NCBI GenBank assembly: GCA_900551945.1
Contig: URYE01000023.1
Span: 1-33,765 of the forward strand
Reading direction: 5' to 3'
Source: an uncultured Eubacterium sp.
GTDB lineage: Bacteria > Bacillota > Clostridia > Lachnospirales > Lachnospiraceae
DNA length: 33,765 nucleotides
In this document: one piece after another, positions 26,150 to 33,629 of the stretch
How the letters are laid out: every line of letters starts with the position of its first letter
How positions within the stretch are numbered: position 1 is the stretch's first letter
Notes under the pieces: generated by a model
Told to the model about the DNA's origin: nothing
Database searches by the model: none
Seen by the model: only the letters and a program-made list of their open reading frames with translations
Program-made: the position numbers and the translations under genes

Positions 26150-26722
26150 TTACTTGATATTATTAAGTTCATGGTATAATCTTGCAACAGGAAGTCCTAC
26201 AACATTATTGTAATCTCCATTAATCTTTTTAACATACGCCGCAAATGCACCTTGAATACCGTAAGCTCCCGCTTTGTCCATCGGTTCTTTTGTTTCTATG
26301 TATTTGTATATTTCTTCATCTGACATATCATATACCGATACATCAGTCTTTTCACTAAAACTTATATAACCATCATTATGTATAAATGTTACTCCTGTAT
26401 ACACTTGATGAACTCCGCCAGCAAGCTTTTTAATCATGCGATAAGCGTCTTTTTCATCGGCAGGCTTACCAAGCACCTCGTCATCACAATACACAATAGT
26501 ATCTGCACCTATTACTATTCTATCAAATATCCTACCTTTACTTTTGAGCATATCGTATACTGCCTTTGCTTTTAAATGTGACAACTCACATACAATTTCT
26601 TCAGGAGTACTTTTTGTTATAATCTCTTTTGCGTTACTTGTAATAACTTCAAAATCAATGCCAATCTGAGCTAAAAGCTCTCGTCTTCGTGGCGAACCAG
26701 ACGCAAGTATAATCTTTTTCAC
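26150..26722 (-). CDS. maf: Maf-like nucleotide pyrophosphatase (house-cleaning NTPase)
   Basis: Maf hydrolyses non-canonical or excess NTPs such as dTTP/UTP and is linked to septum control. The 190-residue protein starts MKKIILASGSPRRRELL and carries the signatures IGADTIVYCDDEVLGKP, VHQVYTGV and DKAGAYGIQG. The start is GTG at 26722, because GGAGG lies 6 nt upstream; the TTG two codons earlier directly abuts that site and would have no spacing. In many Firmicutes maf lies by radC/mreBCD, but here it heads the housekeeping run that ends with the topoisomerase pair. Confidence 0.94.
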   Translation of the reverse strand: MKKIILASGSPRRRELLAQIGIDFEVITSNAKEIITKSTPEEIVCELSHLKAKAVYDMLKSKGRIFDRIVIGADTIVYCDDEVLGKPADEKDAYRMIKKLAGGVHQVYTGVTFIHNDGYISFSEKTDVSVYDMSDEEIYKYIETKEPMDKAGAYGIQGAFAAYVKKINGDYNNVVGLPVARLYHELNNIK

Positions 26723-26781
26723 TGTCAACCTCCGTTTTTTTTACGCACTATAAAAATCAATAAAGTGAACATACATTTGGT

Positions 26782-26809
26782 ATTATATCACAAGTTTTTA
26801 AATTTACAA
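26782..26809 (-). promoter_or_regulatory. Promoter of the maf housekeeping run
   Basis: On the minus strand, TTGTAA (complement of 26804-26809) and a perfect TATAAT (complement of 26782-26787) are 16 nt apart, giving a leader of roughly 50 nt to the GTG at 26722. It lies downstream of the leuA hairpin, so maf and following genes are probably transcribed independently of leuA. Confidence 0.55.
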
Positions 26810-26831
26810 ACAAAATTTAGACTTTTATTAA

Positions 26832-26875
26832 GTAAAATAGACATACCACACTACTGTGCAATATGCCCATTTTAC
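26832..26875 (-). terminator. Hairpin behind leuA, probable terminator
   Basis: In the minus-strand RNA, GUAAAAUGGGCAUA pairs with UAUGUCUAUUUUAC, using G-U pairs in the middle. An inner GCAC-agta-GUGU stem caps it. It starts 18 nt after the leuA stop. The following U content is modest, so efficiency is uncertain. Confidence 0.6.
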
Positions 26876-26893
26876 ATAAAATCTTATAAAAAC

Positions 26894-28555
26894 TTACTTA
26901 GAAATCTTTCTATTCATAGCAGACTCTAATGCGTCTATAGAAGCTCTAATAATATCGTGGTCTATACCTATACCAAAGAAGTTTTCTTTGTCTTCTCCTT
27001 CAATACCTACATAAGCGATAGCACTTGAATCTGAACCATCCTTTAATGCGTGTTCTTCATAACACATAATATGGCACTGTTCGCCAAAATGATTTTCAAG
27101 TGCATTACTTACAGCATCAAGACGTCCATTTCCAGAAGCTTCTACTTCAACCTGTTTGCCATCTTGTTCAATAGTTACAACTGTCTGTATTCCGTCTTGT
27201 TGTTTGAAATGAACTTCTTTAATCTTAAATACAGGAGTATATTTTTTATATCTCTTTTCAAATATTTCAAGAACTTCATTAGGAGTAAGCTCCTTATGCT
27301 CAACGTCTGATACGTCTTTAACTGCATATCCTAAATCTTCTCTCATCTTCTTAGGAATAATCATTCCGAAGTTATGTTCAAGAACATAAGCTACGCCCCC
27401 CTTACCAGACTGACTGTTAATTCTTATAACGTCTGAATCATAAGTACGTCCAACATCTTCTGGATTAATTGGAAGATATGGAACTGTCCACAAGTCTGGA
27501 TTATTTTCAACTCTATAGTGCATCCCCTTTGAAATTGCATCTTGATGTGAACCTGAAAATGCGGCAAATACAAGCTTACCACAGTATGGGTGTCTATCGT
27601 CAATCTTCATTTGTGTAAGTCTTTCAAAGCACTCTGCAAGCTTTGGCATATTAGATAAATCAAGTTCTGGATTAACTCCTTGTGCATACATATTCATTGC
27701 AAGTGTAATTACATCAACATTTCCAGTTCTTTCACCGTTACCAAACAATGTTCCTTCAATTCTATCTGCACCTGCAAGAATACCAAGTTCTGCATCAGCC
27801 ACACCTGTTCCTCTGTCGTTGTGTGGGTGAAGTGATACAATAACATTTTCTCTATTGTGAAGGTTCTTACTCATATATTCAACTTGACTTGCAAATACAT
27901 GTGGAAGTGACATTTCAACAGTAGCAGGAAGATTGATAATACACTTATTATCAGCAGTTGGCTGCCATATATCTATAACTGCATTACAAACTTCTAATGC
28001 GTACTCTGGCTCTGTTCCTGTAAAACTTTCTGGACTATATTCAAATGCGAAGTTACCATCTTCTTTTTCAGCAAGCTCTTTAAGAAGCTTTGCACCTTCT
28101 ATTGCAATCTGTTTGATTTCTTCTTTTGACTTTCTAAATACTTGTTCTCTTTGTGCAAGTGAAGTTGAATTATACACATGAACAATTGCTCTAGGTGCGC
28201 CCTTTACAGCTTCAAATGTCTTTTTAATAATATGTTCTCTAGCCTGTGTAAGTACTTGAATTGTTACATCATCAGGTATCATATCTTTTTCAATAAGAGT
28301 TCTTAAAAATTCATACTCTGTTTCTGAAGCGGCTGGAAATCCCACTTCGATTTCTTTGAAGCCTACTTCTACTAAAAGCTTAAAAAATTCAAGCTTTTGT
28401 TCAAGACTCATAGGCTCAACAAGTGCCTGATTGCCATCTCTTAAATCAACTGAACACCATATAGGTGCTTTGTCAACATATTCCTTCTTAATCCAGTCCA
28501 TACACTCAACTGGTGGCATAAAATAACCTCTCTTGTACTGCTTGTAATCAAACAT
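26894..28555 (-). CDS. leuA: 2-isopropylmalate synthase (long LeuA type)
   Basis: The enzyme condenses acetyl-CoA with 2-oxoisovalerate, the first committed step of leucine synthesis. The 553-residue protein has an HMGL-like TIM barrel (about 30-310) with CSVDLRDGNQAL, metal-binding HPHNDRGTG and FGNGERTGNVD. A linker and the C-terminal regulatory LeuA_dimer domain (about 430-550) follow, normally the leucine feedback site. It belongs to the longer LeuA form also found in actinobacteria and yeasts, not the ~510-residue form of Bacillus. An ATG five codons upstream (28570) overlaps the ribosome binding site. GGAGG is 8 nt before ATG 28555, giving MFDYKQYKRGYFMPP. It is controlled by a leucine-type T-box leader about 300 nt upstream. 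No ilv or leuBCD genes are nearby. Confidence 0.96.
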   Translation of the reverse strand: MFDYKQYKRGYFMPPVECMDWIKKEYVDKAPIWCSVDLRDGNQALVEPMSLEQKLEFFKLLVEVGFKEIEVGFPAASETEYEFLRTLIEKDMIPDDVTIQVLTQAREHIIKKTFEAVKGAPRAIVHVYNSTSLAQREQVFRKSKEEIKQIAIEGAKLLKELAEKEDGNFAFEYSPESFTGTEPEYALEVCNAVIDIWQPTADNKCIINLPATVEMSLPHVFASQVEYMSKNLHNRENVIVSLHPHNDRGTGVADAELGILAGADRIEGTLFGNGERTGNVDVITLAMNMYAQGVNPELDLSNMPKLAECFERLTQMKIDDRHPYCGKLVFAAFSGSHQDAISKGMHYRVENNPDLWTVPYLPINPEDVGRTYDSDVIRINSQSGKGGVAYVLEHNFGMIIPKKMREDLGYAVKDVSDVEHKELTPNEVLEIFEKRYKKYTPVFKIKEVHFKQQDGIQTVVTIEQDGKQVEVEASGNGRLDAVSNALENHFGEQCHIMCYEEHALKDGSDSSAIAYVGIEGEDKENFFGIGIDHDIIRASIDALESAMNRKISK

Positions 28556-28570
28556 CTTATAATCCTCCAT

Positions 28571-28859
28571 TTATTAAATTAGTAATAATACAAATCGTCT
28601 AAAATATAATATTATTGATTTCTTATGTAAATTACAAACTATATCTGATAGTCATAAAACCTTGCACAAACAAAAACTTTTGTTTATTGTTCGTAAAATA
28701 TAATAATCAAGCAGATATTCACAACCTACTTTGACTAATTCACATTTTATCAGAAATATACTTTTTCTGTTGCAATTAAGTATAATAATTTTTATTGATT
28801 GCTTTATACAATAAAATTAAATTAACGATTTGTATAATTTTTAGTAACTTGATAGTATT
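28571..28859 (-). other. Long untranslated stretch between the T-box terminator and leuA
   Basis: These 289 nt carry no supported reading frame. A near-palindrome AAACAAAA-ac-TTTTGTTT (28668-28685) is visible. On the minus strand TTGTGA followed after 16 nt by TATATT (about 28695-28722) could be a weak second promoter that would bypass the T-box. Otherwise the stretch is AT-rich and featureless. Confidence 0.4.
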
Positions 28860-28906
28860 AAAAAAGCCTTTCGCCCATGATACTTATAATATCAAGAGAC
28901 GAAAGA
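28860..28906 (-). terminator. Regulated intrinsic terminator of the T-box leader
   Basis: On the minus strand, GTCTTTCGTCTCTTGATA pairs with TATCATGGGCGAAAGGC, with several G-U pairs, and is followed by six T residues (complement of 28860-28865). Its 5' arm would be competed for by the antiterminator helix containing the T-box sequence. Confidence 0.85.
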
Positions 28907-29140
28907 CTATAATCTTACGCGTTACCACTCTTATTCACGAAATTATCGTGCACTCATTGAATACGGGTATACACCTTATATTCTGTCCATTATAACGGTT
29001 GGCTTCCGACTACGCCTACTCGTTTACACTTTCGGATAGTAGCTCCGAGATGAGTTCAATACTTTCCTTCTATTGCCTTACACCAAACGACAACTCTCTG
29101 ATATCCAGTCCGTATCTAATACTTCTCTTCATAGCTTTTA
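28860..29140 (-). ncRNA. T-box riboswitch leader, leucine specifier, controlling leuA
   Basis: Read on the minus strand, the leader has the T-box order. Stem I contains the AGAGAG bulge motif (complement of 29094-29099), and its specifier-loop strand GAACTCATC (complement of 29049-29057) presents CTC, a leucine codon (29052-29054). Stems II/III follow, then the T-box sequence AAGAGTGGTAACGCG (complement of 28918-28932), whose UGGU can pair with an uncharged tRNA ACCA end. It ends in a terminator with U run (28860-28906: GUCUUUCGUCUC against GGGCGAAAGGC). Uncharged tRNA-Leu(GAG) would stabilise the antiterminator and switch leuA on. The specifier agrees with the downstream gene. Confidence 0.93.
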
Positions 29141-29212
29141 ATATTATTGATTAATTAACAATCTAAGGTTCTAACAAAAACCTTTATCATGTTTTTTTCA
29201 TTTACTTATTGT

Positions 29213-29241
29213 AATATACAACTCTATCCCCGAATTGTCAA
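29213..29241 (-). promoter_or_regulatory. Promoter of the leuA T-box transcript
   Basis: On the minus strand, a perfect TTGACA (complement of 29236-29241) and TATATT (complement of 29213-29218, 5 of 6) are exactly 17 nt apart. The predicted start is near 29205, about 65 nt before stem I of the T-box. The -35 box lies directly against the end of repeat copy B, which replaces whatever upstream sequence the promoter once had. Confidence 0.75.
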
Positions 29242-29243
29242 GC

Positions 29244-29472
29244 TTGAGTTTCGTATTTTGCATTTTAAAACTTAAATAAGATATTAGGATTATATAAAAC
29301 AATAAATGCACCATTTAAAGAACAGCCAGCTAGATTTGTATGACAACAGCTAACACCCTTGTTCGATGGTGGCATACAAATCTAGTTGGTTGTACTTTCA
29401 CTGGTGTGTGCTTGTTTTATATAATACTGATATCTCTCTACAATGTACCACAATGCAAAATACGAAACTCAA
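29244..29472. repeat. Palindromic MITE-like element, copy B
   Basis: A 229-bp element with perfect 22-nt terminal inverted repeats (29242-29263 and 29453-29474, containing TTGAGTTTCGTATTTTG). Nested pairing inside includes GATATTAGGATTATATAAAACA against TGTTTTATATAATACTGATATC (mostly complementary) and CTAGATTTGTATG against CATACAAATCTAG (perfect). It shares 20 identical bases, AATGCACCATTTAAAGAACA, and the block ACTGGTGTGTG with copy A read in the opposite orientation. There is no reading frame. It sits 17 nt behind the DUF4129-like gene stop and abuts the leuA promoter, so its stems could also act as the moxR-operon terminator. Confidence 0.85.
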
Positions 29473-29489
29473 GCATTTGATTATAAACT

Positions 29490-30806
29490 TTACTTTGATT
29501 TTATTATATCAAGTTCTTCTTTTGTTATTGGTTCGTTAGAATACCTTGCTTTTTCGTAAATATCTGTAATCTTTTTAGATTGTGCTTCATCATTTGTAAT
29601 ACTGTGCTTTGTAAGCTCTATTGGCATATATGTTTTTTGTGGCTTTTCTTTTCCAAAGCCCTTTTTAACACGTTTCTTATAATACTTTCTTACTGCCTTT
29701 TTATTGTTTTCTTCTCCCGTTTCAGTAACATCTTTGTAGACATTATTTTGTATACTTACTTTTCTATTATCTGGCTTTATATATTCAACCATATCTGTTC
29801 CAAGTCTTTTTGTCTTGTTAAGCTGCTTTAAATATCTTACGCCAAAATAAATAAGAGCAAAAACGGCAGCAAGCATAAGCATTATTCCAAAAGTTTCTGC
29901 AAGTGCTTCTGCAAAATGTGATGGCTGAATAACTTCTTCAAAATCAAGTCCATCTGAGCTTTCCGTTACTGCCTGTGTAGTTTCTTCTATGGCTTCGTTT
30001 TCATTTCCACCAAAAAGCCCCAAAATAAATATAAATCCCTTTAAAATTGCTCTGATGCCTGACATTCCAACATCGCCAATTATTGAAAATATATTACCAT
30101 ATTCTCCATTATAAAATGCAAGCATACCTAAAAATACAAGTATGCAGGTAATTACAAGTGTGAAAATATTAACATTTTTAAGTTGTTGTGCTGGAAACTC
30201 TGACTTATCGGCATTGCTTACATAGACATCATTTAACTTATCTAAATGATTATATACTATTTTGCAAAGTACAAATAAAGTACATATTATCACTTCACAG
30301 TTAAGTACAACAGGATTGCCCTTTGAAAAGCCAAGAAAATATCCAAATACCATAAGCCCTGCAAATGCCATTGGAACTTTTTCGCCATCAAAATAATGCT
30401 CCCTTAAACGCCCTTTTATATCTACATCTTGTAACACAGCCTTTTCACCAAGCTGCATAGCTGTTTGTTTGTATTTAATCATCTTATACTTAACTCGCAC
30501 TGAATATAAACCAATTAAGCAAAAGATTATTACATAAAATACTTTTTCATCATAGTTACTTCCTAATAAAAATGAACTTAATACGACCAAACAATCTAAT
30601 ACCACAAATACTTGAAACTTGTTTACTATTTTTCTTAATACATACATTATGCAAACTGGTATAACTACTATTAAACACTTCCAAAGCTGTCCTGTATTAA
30701 GCCCTAGTGTTCCCATCATAAGAGCAATTATAAGGCTTAAAAATACAAGCGATTGAATTACTACTTCTAACACATTAAGGGATATGGCTAATTTCTTATT
30801 AGACAT
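29490..30806 (-). CDS. Multi-pass membrane protein with DUF4129-like tail
   Basis: The 438-residue protein has several hydrophobic helices in the first 90 residues, two to three more around 145-185 and 215-260, and one at about 305-325. A basic cytoplasmic tail follows. In this tail the pattern VRKYYKKRVKKGF...ITDIYEKARYSNEPITKEE resembles the C-terminal DUF4129 motif of transglutaminase-like partners of MoxR/DUF58 systems, but no transglutaminase domain is present. The ATG at 30806 overlaps the DUF58 stop (TAATG), with GGAGG about 10 nt upstream; the GTG at 30824 lacks a site. It is the third gene of the moxR operon. Its role is unknown; envelope assembly or stress is guessed for related operons. 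Confidence 0.7.
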   Translation of the reverse strand: MSNKKLAISLNVLEVVIQSLVFLSLIIALMMGTLGLNTGQLWKCLIVVIPVCIMYVLRKIVNKFQVFVVLDCLVVLSSFLLGSNYDEKVFYVIIFCLIGLYSVRVKYKMIKYKQTAMQLGEKAVLQDVDIKGRLREHYFDGEKVPMAFAGLMVFGYFLGFSKGNPVVLNCEVIICTLFVLCKIVYNHLDKLNDVYVSNADKSEFPAQQLKNVNIFTLVITCILVFLGMLAFYNGEYGNIFSIIGDVGMSGIRAILKGFIFILGLFGGNENEAIEETTQAVTESSDGLDFEEVIQPSHFAEALAETFGIMLMLAAVFALIYFGVRYLKQLNKTKRLGTDMVEYIKPDNRKVSIQNNVYKDVTETGEENNKKAVRKYYKKRVKKGFGKEKPQKTYMPIELTKHSITNDEAQSKKITDIYEKARYSNEPITKEELDIIKSK

Positions 30807-31933
30807 TACCTTTCCACCTCCCACTCTGTTGTATTAATATTACAATAATAAAGTGTTGTATCCATTCCAGCATGAAACGGCATAATCCACATACACTCGT
30901 ATGTACGGCTTAACCCTTGCATATTAAGCTGTAACGCCTTTCTTCTGCTTGCAGATATAAGAATATAAAGCATATTATTTTCTGTTTTACTCTCACTATT
31001 TATAACATTTAAAATGTTTTCTGAAAATTCCTGCATTTCTATATCAAGGTCTATTCTTGCAAGCGCAGTATTAATATTATTAAACTGAGCAAGTCCCCTA
31101 TCTGATACAACTTGTATTGGTGCTTTTGTTTCATAATCACAACCATTGCAATATAAAGACACTGATATTCCTTGTTCAATTAAAAGTCTTGATAAACCAG
31201 ATGTTATAGATATACCTTCTTCTGATAATTTATCATATCTAATCATTCCGTCTGGCTCAAGATTTAGCAAAATACACACCTGCTGACTTACTGACTCATT
31301 ATACTGATTAACCATAAGAGTTCCTGCTCTTGCGGAAGCTTTCCAGTTAATTCTATCCATAGAGTCAAAAGTTTCATACTGCCTTATTCCTCTAAACATA
31401 AAATTATCTTCATATATATGTCTATTACGTTCAAGTGTTCCCATTACCTTTGAAAATGGTATATTAAGCCTGTCTACATCTGCCTGCTTTGGATACACTG
31501 TAATCCCTGTATTTTCTGGGTACTGTGCAACAAGCACATCATTCATAAATACACCCGATGATACAATATCTATCGTATCAATCATGTATACACCTCTTTT
31601 AGTACATTTAACAGGTACTTTTCTTGTCACTCTTTGATAATACAACAATGCAAAAATGTCATTTCTATATGTATTATCTGAAACAGCAGAGTTGCTATCT
31701 TCATTTCCAAAGTCAAAACTTTTATCAATCTTAAACTTCAAATTAACATAAGCAAGTGGTAATGCTTTTTTGTTAGTTATTGTTTCTGTAATAACAGTTT
31801 CTGAACCAACATAAGCATATTTGTCATTAAACTTTACGTCTACTGTAAGGTTCTTTGACCATCTTTTTTTATACAAATATTGGAGTGCAATATATACAAG
31901 CCCTGCCCCCAAAAGCATTAATAATACAATCAT
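30806..31933 (-). CDS. DUF58 domain-containing membrane protein (MoxR partner)
   Basis: The 375-residue protein begins with a single N-terminal membrane segment (residues 1-18). A beta-rich extracytoplasmic-type region (about 25-165) follows, then the DUF58 core with IRQYETFDSMDRINWKASARAGTLMVNQY (about 183-211), the family's hallmark motif, leading into a vWA-like fold. DUF58 proteins are almost always encoded beside MoxR AAA+ ATPases and are thought to be their partners or substrates. The ATG follows the moxR stop directly (TAAATG), so translation is probably coupled. It overlaps the next gene by one base. Confidence 0.9.
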   Translation of the reverse strand: MIVLLMLLGAGLVYIALQYLYKKRWSKNLTVDVKFNDKYAYVGSETVITETITNKKALPLAYVNLKFKIDKSFDFGNEDSNSAVSDNTYRNDIFALLYYQRVTRKVPVKCTKRGVYMIDTIDIVSSGVFMNDVLVAQYPENTGITVYPKQADVDRLNIPFSKVMGTLERNRHIYEDNFMFRGIRQYETFDSMDRINWKASARAGTLMVNQYNESVSQQVCILLNLEPDGMIRYDKLSEEGISITSGLSRLLIEQGISVSLYCNGCDYETKAPIQVVSDRGLAQFNNINTALARIDLDIEMQEFSENILNVINSESKTENNMLYILISASRRKALQLNMQGLSRTYECMWIMPFHAGMDTTLYYCNINTTEWEVER

Positions 31934-32896
31934 TTATCTGTCCCATTCTTCTGTTGGCACTTCAACAGATGATATAATCTGCTCTATAAGTTTTTCTTTT
32001 CCATCTTTGTCAGCAAAGCCATTTCTTAATACAAGTCTGTGTGCAAATACATACTTTGTAAGTGTCTTTATATCTTCTGGTGTAACGTAACCTCTGCCCG
32101 ATATATATGCAAATGCTCTTGCTGCATTAATCATTGTAATAGTCCCTCTAGGACTTACCCCAATTGACACTGATGGATTGCTTCTTGTTGCATTAACTAT
32201 ATCTACTATATAAGACATTATGGCTTGATGAACAAAAACATTTTTTGCTTCTTTTTGCATTGCAATAATATCTTCTTTTGTACATACACTATTAATCGTT
32301 TCTAATGGACTATCCTTTAAAAATCTATTAAGAATATCTATTTCTTCGCTCTTTTTAGGATATCCCATATTAATCTTCATTATAAATCTGTCAAGCTGTG
32401 CTTCTGGAAGCTGATATGTTCCTGCCGTTTCTATTGGATTTTGTGTGGCTATTACAATAAATGGTGAAGCAAGTGTATCTGTTACTCCATCTACTGTAAC
32501 TTGACGTTCCTCCATACACTCAAGAAGTGCTGACTGTGTTCTTGGAGTTGCTCTGTTAATCTCATCAGCAAGCACGATATTAGAAAATACAGGCCCTTTT
32601 CTAAATACAAACTCAGAAGTTTTTTGATTGTAATAATTAATTCCCGTAATATCTGATGGAAGTAAATCGGGTGTAAACTGTATTCTGCTAAACTGTGCGT
32701 CTATTGACTTTGCAAATGTCTTTGCCATAACTGTCTTACCCGTTCCCGGAACGTCCTCTAAAAGAACATGACCATTAGCAATTATTGATGTTAAAACAAG
32801 CTTAGCTACATCTTCTTTTCCTATTATTACCTTACTGACATTATCAAGTATCTGACCTGCCATTTTTTGTCTTTCATTAACTATAAGTTCACTCAT
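31934..32896 (-). CDS. MoxR-family AAA+ ATPase
   Basis: The 320-residue ATPase has Walker A GTGKTVMAK in HVLLEDVPGTGKT (about residues 36-50), Walker B VLADEINRATPRTQSALLECMEERQ (about 106-130), sensor 1 in PFIVIATQNPIE and sensor 2/lid GVSPRGTI near 245. MoxR proteins act as chaperones that insert cofactors or assemble complexes, usually with vWA or DUF58 proteins, as here. GGAAGGG is about 9 nt before the ATG. It heads a three-gene operon. A 16-bp perfect palindrome lies 43 nt upstream. Confidence 0.94.
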   Translation of the reverse strand: MSELIVNERQKMAGQILDNVSKVIIGKEDVAKLVLTSIIANGHVLLEDVPGTGKTVMAKTFAKSIDAQFSRIQFTPDLLPSDITGINYYNQKTSEFVFRKGPVFSNIVLADEINRATPRTQSALLECMEERQVTVDGVTDTLASPFIVIATQNPIETAGTYQLPEAQLDRFIMKINMGYPKKSEEIDILNRFLKDSPLETINSVCTKEDIIAMQKEAKNVFVHQAIMSYIVDIVNATRSNPSVSIGVSPRGTITMINAARAFAYISGRGYVTPEDIKTLTKYVFAHRLVLRNGFADKDGKEKLIEQIISSVEVPTEEWDR

Positions 32897-32938
32897 TATT
32901 TAATGCCCTTCCTTTTTCTTAAAGTGTATTTAAGCAAC

Positions 32939-32954
32939 AATATTTGCAAATATT
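32939..32954. promoter_or_regulatory. Perfect 16-bp palindrome upstream of moxR (candidate operator)
   Basis: AATATTTGCAAATATT reads identically on both strands. It lies between the moxR start (32896) and a TATAAT on the same strand (complement of 32965-32970), so it would be just downstream of the start of transcription, a typical repressor position. No -35 match supports that promoter strongly. The binding protein is unknown. Confidence 0.4.
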
Positions 32955-33023
32955 TTAACAATAAATTATATAATGTAAAATATTATTTTAATACACTCTA
33001 TGCTTTTAATAGTACAATGCTAA

Positions 33024-33062
33024 CAAAAAAAACGGTACTTTTCAATATAAGTACCGTCTTTT
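33024..33062. terminator. Terminator of the Lrp/AsnC gene
   Basis: ACGGTACTT (33032-33040) pairs perfectly with AAGTACCGT (33049-33057) around an 8-nt loop. On the minus strand the stem is followed by eight T residues. It lies 20-60 nt after the stop codon at 33082 and separates this gene from moxR. Confidence 0.9.
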
Positions 33063-33081
33063 TATACAATTTATATAATTT

Positions 33082-33537
33082 TTAGTCTTGCACTGGAATT
33101 TCTGCGTTTACATCAATACCTCTAGGTGCTACTGGTGTTGAAAATACTATCTGTGTACTTGTTCTACCGAACTTTTGAAGCTGTCCTATAAATGTATCAA
33201 GCTCCATTGTACTTGGAAATACTACTTTTAAAAGCATTGAATATGTTCCTGTTACACAGTTACACTCAACAACATTAGGACATGACTTAATAAAAGGATA
33301 AAACTCAGGTTTTTGCACTGGTGCTACTTCAAGATTAATAAATGCTGTGATATGATATCCTAACTTTAACTGATTAACTTTTACTTCATATCCTTCGATA
33401 ATTTCTTCTTTTTCAAGTCTTTCAATTCTTGCTGATACGGCAGGTGATGACAAAAACACATTCTCTGCTAATGCCTTAAGTGGCATTCTTGCGTTTTGCT
33501 GTAAAAGTGTAATTAACTTCTTATCAATTTTATCCAT
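33082..33537 (-). CDS. Lrp/AsnC-family transcriptional regulator
   Basis: The 151-residue protein has an N-terminal AsnC-type helix-turn-helix (about residues 4-52: LITLLQQNARMPLKALAENVFLSSPAVSARIERLE) and a C-terminal RAM/ligand-binding ferredoxin-like domain (about 65-140) with FINLEVAP, VVECNCVTGTYSMLLKV and a TSTQIVFSTPV strand. Such proteins form octamers and sense amino acids, often regulating amino-acid uptake or synthesis. The target is unknown; leuA lies 4.5 kb away and is already under T-box control. GGAGG is 8 nt before the ATG. TATAAT at the complement of 33553-33558 lies close upstream without a good -35. The gene is flanked by terminators on both sides, so it is monocistronic. 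Confidence 0.94.
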   Translation of the reverse strand: MDKIDKKLITLLQQNARMPLKALAENVFLSSPAVSARIERLEKEEIIEGYEVKVNQLKLGYHITAFINLEVAPVQKPEFYPFIKSCPNVVECNCVTGTYSMLLKVVFPSTMELDTFIGQLQKFGRTSTQIVFSTPVAPRGIDVNAEIPVQD

Positions 33538-33589
33538 GGTGTAAACCTCCAGATTATAATATTCATTGTATAAAGCTAATCATTTATCC

Positions 33590-33629
33590 AAAAAAGGGAC
33601 AATCCTAGCGCTACTGCTAAAATTGTCCC
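33590..33629 (-). terminator. Terminator upstream of the Lrp gene
   Basis: GGGACAAT (33596-33603) pairs with ATTGTCCC (33622-33629), with additional AGC/GCT pairing inside. On the minus strand the stem is followed by six T residues (complement of 33590-33595). It either ends a minus-strand gene that comes in from the right edge or acts as an attenuator ahead of the Lrp gene. Confidence 0.8.

Noticed and set aside
28795..28995. 66-codon plus-strand frame over the T-box
   Set aside because: It is antisense to a well-supported structured leader and has no translation signals.
29341..29400. GTTCGAT-type loop in repeat copy B suggestive of a tRNA T-arm
   Set aside because: No acceptor stem, anticodon arm or CCA end fits; it is the loop of the palindromic element.
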